Shown here: positions 1-5,341 of the stretch, piece after piece | How positions within the stretch are numbered: position 1 is the first letter of the stretch | Layout of the letters: every line of letters starts with the position of its first letter | Assembly: GCA_021204285.1 (NCBI GenBank) | Contig: JAJPZP010000108.1 | Span: forward strand, 1 to 5,549 | DNA: 5,549 nt | Direction: 5' to 3' | Source of the DNA: Lachnospiraceae bacterium | GTDB taxonomy: Bacteria > Bacillota > Clostridia > Lachnospirales > Lachnospiraceae | Position numbers and translations under genes: made by a program | The notes under the pieces: model-generated | What the model was told of the DNA's origin: nothing | Database searches by the model: none | Seen by the model: the letters and a program-made list of their open reading frames with translations, nothing else

Positions 1-1389
1 ACCTGTTATGGCGAAGTCGGAGGGCGTATGGTCTTCGTATCTTCGGAGGATTTCACCGTCATTGGTGGCTCACTTGGTGAATATCACTCGATGAAGATCA
101 CGCGTATTCAGGACATGGCCTATGAGATGAAGGCGCCGCTTATTATGATCAACGACAGCGGCGGAGCCAGAATTGAGGAAGGGATTGACTCCTTAAGCGG
201 TTATGCCGGGATTTTTCTGCGTAACACGAAGGCTTCGGGCGTGATTCCGCAGATTGCGGTGATTGTAGGACCCTGCTCCGGCGGCGCGTGTTATTCTCCG
301 GCTATCTGCGACTACATTTTCATGGTTGAAAATATCGGCAAGATGTTTATAACAGGTCCGCAGGTCGTGAAAACGGTGGTCAACGAAGAGTGCACTGTTG
401 AGGAACTCGGCGGCGCGAAAGTACATGCCTCACAGAGTGGCGTGACACATTTCACTTATGCGGATGAGAAGAGCTGTTTCGACGGCGTGCGGCAGCTTTT
501 GTCCTATCTGCCGTCCAGTTATCTGGAGAAACCGCCGGTTCTCAAGACAAAGGAAAGTTCCACTGGAAAGAAATCCCTGCTGTTCTCACTGAACAGCCTG
601 ATCCGTGGGACTTCAAAGCAGGTCGAGGTCACGGATCGCTGTAAGGATCTGACAGAAGTTGTTCCGGACAATTCGAGAAAAGCGTATGATGTTCTGGATG
701 TCATCAGCCGTGTCTGCGACAAGGATACCTTCATGGAAGTACAGAAGGATTTTGCGAAGAATATTGTAGTCGGATTTGGAAGGATCGGCGGAGAGAGCGT
801 TGGTATTGTGGCGAATCAGCCGAATGTGCTGGCGGGCAGTCTCGATTATGATGCCTCTGACAAGGCGGCGCGTTTTGTGCGCACCTGCGACTGCTTCAAT
901 GTCCCGCTTGTCGTTCTTGTGGATGTTCCGGCCTTTATGCCGGGTACCGCGCAGGAGCACAAGGGTATCATCCGCCACGGCGCAAAGATGCTCTACGCTT
1001 TTTCAGAAGCGACCGTACCGAAGATTTCTGTGATCATGCGGAAAGCCTATGGTGGCGCCTACATTGCGATGAACAGTAAGAACATGGGCGCAGATATCGT
1101 TTATGCCTGGCCGGAAGCGGAGATCACGGTCATGGGAGCGGATGGTGCTGTGAATATTGCATTTAAGCAGGCGATTAATGCAGCTGAGGACAAGGAAGAG
1201 GCGCGAGAGCACTATGTCGAAGAGTACAAGGAGAAGTTCATGAATCCCTATGTAGCGGCGTCACGCGGCTTCGTGACGGAAGTCATCAAACCCTCTGAGA
1301 CGAGACAGCGGCTCTTAAGCGCATTGGCGGTTCTGAAGAATAAAAAGGTGGAACCGGTGCCGAAGAAACATGGAAACATTCCGTTATAA
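1..1389 (+). CDS. Acyl-CoA carboxylase/decarboxylase carboxyltransferase subunit (PccB/MmdA family), 5' partial
   Basis: This is the carboxyltransferase subunit of a biotin-dependent acyl-CoA carboxylase, or of a sodium-pumping decarboxylase. It moves CO2 between carboxybiotin and a short acyl-CoA such as propionyl- or methylmalonyl-CoA. The frame is open from base 1: the nine residues before the first ATG at 28 (TCYGEVGGR) fit the family, so the true start lies upstream and roughly 60-70 N-terminal residues are missing. Counting from that ATG as residue 1, the N-domain biotin/acyl-CoA motif GPCSGGACYSP is at 81-91, DYDASDKAARF at 273-283, FMPGTAQEHKGIIRHG at 303-318, the C-domain oxyanion-hole region RKAYGGAY at 338-345, and WPEAEITVMGADGAV at 361-375. 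The end KKHGNIPL is the classic family C-terminus. An extra lysine/serine-rich stretch of about 23 residues lies between the two crotonase-like halves (near 173-201). No biotin carrier or membrane subunit is in the window, so carboxylase and decarboxylase cannot be told apart. The family call is very secure; the substrate is not. Confidence 0.93.
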   Translation, partial: TCYGEVGGRMVFVSSEDFTVIGGSLGEYHSMKITRIQDMAYEMKAPLIMINDSGGARIEEGIDSLSGYAGIFLRNTKASGVIPQIAVIVGPCSGGACYSPAICDYIFMVENIGKMFITGPQVVKTVVNEECTVEELGGAKVHASQSGVTHFTYADEKSCFDGVRQLLSYLPSSYLEKPPVLKTKESSTGKKSLLFSLNSLIRGTSKQVEVTDRCKDLTEVVPDNSRKAYDVLDVISRVCDKDTFMEVQKDFAKNIVVGFGRIGGESVGIVANQPNVLAGSLDYDASDKAARFVRTCDCFNVPLVVLVDVPAFMPGTAQEHKGIIRHGAKMLYAFSEATVPKISVIMRKAYGGAYIAMNSKNMGADIVYAWPEAEITVMGADGAVNIAFKQAINAAEDKEEAREHYVEEYKEKFMNPYVAASRGFVTEVIKPSETRQRLLSALAVLKNKKVEPVPKKHGNIPL

Positions 1390-1403
1390 TTAAAAAATTT
1401 TCC

Positions 1404-1432
1404 TTCCCATATTCGAGGAACAGGCGTATAAT
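1404..1432 (+). promoter_or_regulatory. Putative sigma-A promoter for the dapF operon
   Basis: A perfect -10 hexamer TATAAT lies at 1427-1432, and TTCCCA (four of six matches to TTGACA) lies at 1404-1409, with the optimal 17-base spacer. The surroundings are AT-rich intergenic DNA just after the carboxyltransferase stop. Transcription would begin near 1439 and give a leader of about 80 bases before the dapF ATG. No other promoter of this quality was seen before the transporter, PLP enzyme or alkylation-repair gene, so this one probably serves all four. This is a consensus match only; the start site is not measured. Confidence 0.6.
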
Positions 1433-1447
1433 AAAATAAAGTTGCAT

Positions 1448-1486
1448 GATAGCTGATGATCCCAAGGGCGGGCACCGTCAGCTATC
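1448..1486 (+). promoter_or_regulatory. Leader hairpin between promoter and dapF
   Basis: GATAGCTGA (1448-1456) and TCAGCTATC (1478-1486) are perfect reverse complements, giving a 9-bp stem that can extend inward by a T-G and a G-C pair. The loop contains CCCAAGGG and two copies of GGGC (1466-1469 and 1470-1473). Downstream is a modest U-rich stretch, CTTGTTTTAT (1487-1496), and then the dapF Shine-Dalgarno GGGAGG (1502-1507). It could be a weak terminator for the upstream carboxyltransferase, an attenuator for dapF, or a stabilising 5' structure. It matches no riboswitch class I recognise and is too short for a lysine riboswitch. Confidence 0.45.
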
Positions 1487-1517
1487 CTTGTTTTATAGCC
1501 TGGGAGGACGAAAAAAT

Positions 1518-2349
1518 ATGAATTTCTGGAAGATGAACGGCGCGGGCAATGATTTTATCGTGCTGAACAATATGGACGGGCAGATTCCGGAGGAAGCTTT
1601 CCCGGAGATGGCGCGCGTGCTCTGTGAGCGACATCTCTCGATCGGCGCCGACGGCCTGATGGCGGTGGGAAAGCCCCGCGAAGGCGGCGATTACCGGATG
1701 ATTTTTCTCAACGCGGACGGCAGCTACGGCGAGATGTGCGGCAACGGAGCCCGCTGTATCTGCCGTTATGGCTACGAGCATGGTCTGGCGGGAGACGCAG
1801 CGCGTGGAGACGATGGCCGGCCTCGTGACAGGGCAGCGGGTGAATGAAAGATTGTATAAAGTGCGTCTCAATGACCCTTCTGTGATCAAACTGGATTACC
1901 CGGTGGAAGAGAGCGGGAAGACTTATGCCTGCTCCTATGTAGAGCTTGGAAATCCGGGGCTGCCGCATGCGGTCGTGCCCTTTACGGGTCTTGCGGATAC
2001 CGATATGGATGAGCTCAGGAAGCTGGGGCGTGCGCTTCGCTGGAACAGTGCTTTCCCGAAGGGAGCAAACGTGAACTTCTGTGAGATCACAGGAGAGAAT
2101 GAGGTCTGCGTGCGAACCTTCGAGCGTGGCGTGGAAGATTTCACCTACGCCTGCGGTACCGGCAGCGGCTCGACGGCGCTGAGTCTCTTCCTGCTGGGAA
2201 AGGTGAGCAGCCATGGCGTGAAGATCAATATGCCGGGCGGACAGCTCATCATCGATATCGAGCATGAGGGCGAGCGGATTCAGGATCTTTTCCTGACCGG
2301 CCCCACGAACATCGTCTGTAAGGGCGAGATCACGGACGAGGAACTGTAA
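1518..2349 (+). pseudogene. dapF: Diaminopimelate epimerase, split by a frameshift
   Basis: DapF converts LL-diaminopimelate to meso-diaminopimelate in the cytoplasm, the last step before lysine and the peptidoglycan cross-linking residue. The start is ATG 1518, ten bases after GGGAGG, with the typical opening MNFWKMNGAGNDFIVL; the open frame extends upstream to 1446 but is not DapF-like there. The first frame carries MCGNGARC, whose cysteine (1737-1739, about residue 74) is one acid/base catalyst, then drifts into unrelated residues and stops at 1847. The second frame takes over near 1792, resumes as ETQRVETMAGLVTG, and carries GNPGLPHAVV, FPKGANVNFCEI, FERGVEDFTYACGTGSGS with the second catalytic cysteine (2152-2154), ending at 2349. 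Adding two bases gives about 277 residues, the normal length. The change is equivalent to losing one GA from a GAGA repeat at 1792-1796 or gaining one G at 1790-1792; the former best restores the family sequence (GLAG-ETQ). Both halves are otherwise well conserved, so the break is recent or a sequencing error. The DapF identity is secure; the pseudogene status is uncertain. Confidence 0.88.
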
Positions 2350-2358
2350 ATTTTTATC

Positions 2359-2377
2359 AAGGAGGGAGTTTGTTATG
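2359..2377 (+). promoter_or_regulatory. Strong ribosome binding site and probable original ATG of the transporter
   Basis: AAGGAGGG (2359-2366) is a near-perfect Shine-Dalgarno, eight bases before ATG 2375-2377. This is the best initiation signal between dapF and the transporter, but the ATG is one base out of frame with the transporter. The in-frame ATG at 2419 has no comparable ribosome binding site. The mismatch argues that 2375 was the original start and that one A has been lost from the A6 tract at 2379-2384. Confidence 0.75.
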
Positions 2378-2434
2378 CAAAAAAGGATGTCACAAGGAAT
2401 TATGTATTTCTGGGTATCATGCTCGGCAGCATGA
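2375..2434 (+). other. 19-residue open frame at the strong start, ending in ATGA overlap
   Basis: Read as it stands, ATG 2375 opens a 19-codon frame (MQKRMSQGI...) ending at TGA 2432-2434. That stop overlaps an ATG at 2431-2433 that is in frame with the transporter, forming an ATGA junction of the translational-coupling type. Shifting back one base at the A6 tract instead gives MQKKDVTRNYVFLG running directly into the transporter, with a sensible N-terminus before its first membrane helix. The short peptide is therefore probably a by-product of an indel, not a genuine leader gene. Confidence 0.4.
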
Positions 2435-3636
2435 TTCTCGGCTGTATCGTGGGCTGGATATTCCCGGCTACCGATACGAGCGCAGGCGCTACGGTGCTGG
2501 AGCCGCTGGGCACAGTTTTCATCAACATGATGTTCTGTATCGTGGTGCCGCTGGTCTTTGCATCCATCGCTGGTTCTGTGGCAAATATGAAGAGCCTGAA
2601 GCGCGCCGGCAAGATCATGGGCGTCACGATCGGTACCTTTGTCGTCACCGGTGCGATCGCGGCCGTGATCATGTACATACTGATGCAGATCTTTCCGCCG
2701 GTGCTGACGCCCTGGACAGAGATTGCGGCAGAGGAGATGGGAGAGTACGCGACGATTCCGGAGCTGATCGTGAACTTCTTTACCGCGGAGGATTTCAGCG
2801 GACTTCTGACGCGTAAGGCAATGCTGCCGCTGATCGTGTTCTCGCTGCTCTTCGGTGTGGCGGTGAATCTGAACGGCGGGGCGGAAACCCCGGTCGGAAA
2901 GCTGCTGGCAGACCTCACGAATGTGATGCTGAAGTTTGTCAAAATCATCACCTACTATGCGCCGGTCGCTTTCTTTGGCTTCTTCGCAAACCTGGTCGCG
3001 ACCTACGGCTCGCAGATCACGCAGTCCTACGGGCGCGCAATGCTGGTATATTATCCGCTCTGCTTTATCTATATTTTCACGGCCTGGCCACTGTTCGCCC
3101 GCTTTGGCGGCGGAAAGGGGGCAGTGAAGACGATGTTCAAACACATCACGAGGCCGGCGATCGTCTCACTGGGTACCTGTTCCTCCGTCGCGACGATTCC
3201 GACGAATATGCAGGTCGCGGAGGAGACCGGTATCTCGAAGGACGTCAGCGAGATGGTGCTGCCGCTCGGCGCGACGATGCACATGGACGGCTCCTGCTTC
3301 TCCTGCGTACTGAAGATCGCCTTCCTCTATGGCGTGTTCGGCATGGATTTTGGCGGCATTGGCATGCTGGTGATTGTTGTACTTGTGGCGGTGCTCTCCT
3401 CGGTGGGCATGTCCGGCGTGCCGGGTGGCGGCTATATCGGCGAGTATATCATCTGTTCGATCTTCTTCCCGAACCAGATGGAGCTGGCCTTCCCGATTCT
3501 GGTCACGATCGGCAACCTCGTCGATCCGCCTGCGACGATGATCAATTCTGCGGGAGACTATGTCGTGTCCTATATCGTGTCGCGCTTTGTGGATGGCAGG
3601 GACTGGCTGACGAAACAGTTGAAAGGAGAAGCATAA
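2419..3636 (+). CDS. Dicarboxylate/amino acid:cation symporter (DAACS/GltP-like family), atypical binding site
   Basis: This is an inner-membrane secondary transporter of the GltPh/EAAT fold, expected to couple amino-acid uptake to sodium or protons. The intact frame has 405 residues from ATG 2419; about 15 more codons upstream, back to ATG 2375 through a one-base shift, are probably native, because 2419 starts inside the first helix. Numbered from 2419, the landmarks are the hydrophobic N-terminal helices, YYAPVAFFGFF at 179-189, the HP1 motif TCSSVATIP at 253-261, LPLGATMHMDG at 281-291, the HP2 motif SGVPGGG at 332-338, and TM8 with D369, N375 and D380. Against GltPh from memory, R276 is Cys254, N310 is His288 and R397 is Ala372, while D312, D394, N401 and D405 are kept. 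Loss of the arginine that pairs with the substrate side-chain carboxylate suggests a neutral substrate. The gene starts 25 bases after dapF and ends 3 bases before the PLP enzyme. The family call is firm; the substrate is unknown. Confidence 0.9.
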   Translation: MLGSMILGCIVGWIFPATDTSAGATVLEPLGTVFINMMFCIVVPLVFASIAGSVANMKSLKRAGKIMGVTIGTFVVTGAIAAVIMYILMQIFPPVLTPWTEIAAEEMGEYATIPELIVNFFTAEDFSGLLTRKAMLPLIVFSLLFGVAVNLNGGAETPVGKLLADLTNVMLKFVKIITYYAPVAFFGFFANLVATYGSQITQSYGRAMLVYYPLCFIYIFTAWPLFARFGGGKGAVKTMFKHITRPAIVSLGTCSSVATIPTNMQVAEETGISKDVSEMVLPLGATMHMDGSCFSCVLKIAFLYGVFGMDFGGIGMLVIVVLVAVLSSVGMSGVPGGGYIGEYIICSIFFPNQMELAFPILVTIGNLVDPPATMINSAGDYVVSYIVSRFVDGRDWLTKQLKGEA

Positions 3637-3639
3637 GCT

Positions 3640-4611
3640 GTGAAAAGTATTGACGATCTGCCAAGGCTGCATCTAGGTGTTTACCCGACTCCGCTTTATA
3701 AGCTGGAGGCGATCAGTGAGAAGTATGGCAAAAATATCTGGATCAAGCGTGACGACCTTTGCGGAGTTGCGCTCGGTGGCAACAAGGTCCGCAAGCTGGA
3801 ATTTCTGCTCGCGGATGCAAAAAAGCAGGGATGGGATACGGGCTTTACGACCGTTGGCGCGCAGGCGATTCACGCCATGCTGCCCGGCGCCTGCGCCGCG
3901 CGGCTGGGGATGAAGTGCTACCTGCTTCTGAAAAAGCGCGGGGTCACGGAACATCTGGGCAATCAGGTGCTGAACAGTATCTATGGCGCTGAAGTCCGTT
4001 TTATTGATACAGACAGTTATGACGATATTTACGCGGAGATGCACCGTATGGGCGATGAGTTCGCGAAGGAGGAACACAAGTCTTATTACATCCCCTGTGG
4101 TGGCTCGAACGCGTTGGGTGCAATTGGTTACGCGGCGGGTGTGCGCGAGCTGGCGCAGCAGGCAAAGGAGATCGGGCTTAAGATTGACCATATCACATCC
4201 GCGACGGGCTCGGGCGGTACGACCGCCGGTCTGTTGCTGGGCGCGAAGATGTTTCTCCCGGGAGTGAAAGCGCTGGGACTCGGCGTTGACGATGACCCCT
4301 TTGATGAGATCGTTTCAGAGCTTGCGCAGGAAGCCGCGGGTATGCTGGATTTCCCGCTTGAGCGGACGCCGGATGATTTCCGCATGGTCTACAATCTGGG
4401 CGCGGGTTACGCGATCCCGAACGCGGAGGATACGCCGTACATCGAGGAGATGGCCAGGATGGAAGGTATCCTGCTCGATCCGGTTTACACCGGCAAGGCA
4501 TGGAGCGGTCTTCTGAAGCTCGTAAAGGATGGCTATTTTGACGGTGAGGAGAATATCGTGTTCTTTCACACGGGCGGTGCAGCAGCGCTGTTTGCAATGG
4601 AGTTGGGATGA
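3640..4611 (+). CDS. D-cysteine desulfhydrase/ACC deaminase-family PLP enzyme with altered active-site motif
   Basis: This cytoplasmic fold-type II PLP enzyme has 323 residues, normal for the family, whose best-known members turn D-cysteine into pyruvate, H2S and ammonia. It starts at GTG 3640, with AAAGGAG (3622-3628) placed inside the end of the transporter gene. The Schiff-base lysine is Lys49 in ALGGNKVRKLEFL, GGSNALGAIGY lies at 154-164, the glycine-rich phosphate loop ATGSGGTTAG at 188-197, LLDPVYTGKAWSG at 278-290 and FFHTGGAAALF at 308-318. Thr284 and Thr311 are D-cysteine desulfhydrase-type residues where ACC deaminases have Glu and Leu. The catalytic QSNH loop, however, reads QAIH (75-78), one residue shorter upstream and followed by LPGA where LTAA or QTAA is usual. 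The serine and asparagine that act on the substrate are therefore missing. The enzyme may be inactive or may use different chemistry. Its position directly after a transporter suggests that it acts on the imported compound. Family membership is secure, so no symbol is given for the uncertain activity. Confidence 0.88.
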   Translation: MKSIDDLPRLHLGVYPTPLYKLEAISEKYGKNIWIKRDDLCGVALGGNKVRKLEFLLADAKKQGWDTGFTTVGAQAIHAMLPGACAARLGMKCYLLLKKRGVTEHLGNQVLNSIYGAEVRFIDTDSYDDIYAEMHRMGDEFAKEEHKSYYIPCGGSNALGAIGYAAGVRELAQQAKEIGLKIDHITSATGSGGTTAGLLLGAKMFLPGVKALGLGVDDDPFDEIVSELAQEAAGMLDFPLERTPDDFRMVYNLGAGYAIPNAEDTPYIEEMARMEGILLDPVYTGKAWSGLLKLVKDGYFDGEENIVFFHTGGAAALFAMELG

Positions 4612-5279
4612 CAATTGTAGAATACTTATGCTCCCGGCAGGATACGGGATACCAGGATTTTCAGAGGAAGCTGATGCCTGCCGTGCCGCCGGAGAGTGTT
4701 ATCGGGGTGCGCACCCCGATTTTGCGGTCGTATGTAAAAGAAATTAAGAATACAGAGTGTGCGCGGCAGTTCATGCAGGAGCTGCCGCATACTTATTTTG
4801 AAGAAAATCAGCTGCACGCTCTGCTGGTCTGTGAGGAACGCAGTTTTGATGCCTGTTTGGAGAAACTTCAGGCGTTTCTTCCCTTTGTCGACAATTGGGC
4901 AACCTGCGATCAGCTCGTTCCCAGAGTTTTCCGACAGCATCATCAGGAGTTATTGCCATATATAGACCAGTGGCTTACTTCCGGGCATGTTTACACGTTG
5001 CGCTTTGGTATCGGGATGTTGATGTGGCATTTCCTGGATGAGGATTTTGATGGGAAATACCCGGAGCGCGTCGCAGCGATCCGTTCCGGGGAGTACTACG
5101 TCAATATGATGATCGCCTGGTATTTTGCCACGGCGCTCGCGAAGCAGTATGACGCAGTGCTGCCTTATATTGCAGAAAAGAGACTCGATCCGTGGGTACA
5201 CCGGATGACGATCCGCAAGGCCAGGGAGAGCTTCCGGGTCACGGAGGAGCATAAGGAGTTTCTCCTGCGTCTGAGATGA
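4608..5279 (+). CDS. AlkD-like DNA alkylation repair protein
   Basis: This is a 223-residue, all-helical HEAT-like repeat protein of the DNA alkylation repair family (PF08713). The studied Bacillus cereus AlkD removes 3-methyladenine and 7-methylguanine without flipping the base. The signature DNWATCD is at 95-101; W97 and D101 match AlkD Trp109 and catalytic Asp113 with identical spacing. R132 in YTLRFGIGM probably corresponds to Arg148, and W171 in MIAWYFATALAK to Trp187. The start ATG overlaps the preceding stop as ATGA, with GGAG at 4599-4602, so translation is probably coupled to the PLP enzyme gene. The function has no evident link to the metabolic genes upstream, but mutS follows. The frame is complete and shows no damage. 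It could be a less-studied AlkD paralogue with somewhat different lesion preference. Confidence 0.88.
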   Translation: MTIVEYLCSRQDTGYQDFQRKLMPAVPPESVIGVRTPILRSYVKEIKNTECARQFMQELPHTYFEENQLHALLVCEERSFDACLEKLQAFLPFVDNWATCDQLVPRVFRQHHQELLPYIDQWLTSGHVYTLRFGIGMLMWHFLDEDFDGKYPERVAAIRSGEYYVNMMIAWYFATALAKQYDAVLPYIAEKRLDPWVHRMTIRKARESFRVTEEHKEFLLRLR

Positions 5280-5288
5280 AGTTTTTCC

Positions 5289-5317
5289 TTTACCGGATTT
5301 TGCTCTTATGTTATGAT
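5289..5317 (+). promoter_or_regulatory. Putative extended -10 promoter for mutS
   Basis: TATGAT (5312-5317, five of six matches to TATAAT) is preceded by TG one base upstream (5309-5310), forming an extended -10. TTTACC (5289-5294, four of six matches to TTGACA) lies 17 bases before it. The whole element fits the 62-base gap between the alkylation-repair stop and the mutS start and predicts a short leader of about 18 bases. This suggests that mutS has its own promoter even if some transcription reads through from upstream; no terminator hairpin was seen in the gap. Confidence 0.6.
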
Positions 5318-5341
5318 AAGGGGCGAAAGTGAGGAAAGAAA

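Noticed and set aside
1390..1517. Lysine riboswitch or T-box upstream of dapF
   Set aside because: The leader after the predicted promoter is only about 80 bases, too short for either, and no T-box UGGN sequence in the right setting or lysine-riboswitch core was found.
1446..1517. Upstream extension of the dapF frame to ATG 1446
   Set aside because: The extra residues run through the hairpin and the Shine-Dalgarno and have no DapF similarity; ATG 1518 has a proper ribosome binding site and the family N-terminus.
1708..3144. Long open frame of 478 codons on the minus strand
   Set aside because: It lies opposite dapF and the transporter, which have clear family motifs. Its translation is rich in His, Arg, Gln and Asp with no recognisable motif, as expected for the complement of GC-rich coding DNA.
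3166..3672. Minus-strand open frame of 168 codons opposite the transporter's 3' end
   Set aside because: Low-complexity His/Arg/Asp composition and no ribosome binding site; it is the antisense of conserved membrane-protein codons.
5254..5296. Terminator after alkD (AGGAG-TTT-CTCCT followed by a T-run)
   Set aside because: The stem is only 5 bp, lies inside the coding region, and is separated from the GTTTTTCC stretch by about 15 bases, so it does not have intrinsic-terminator geometry.
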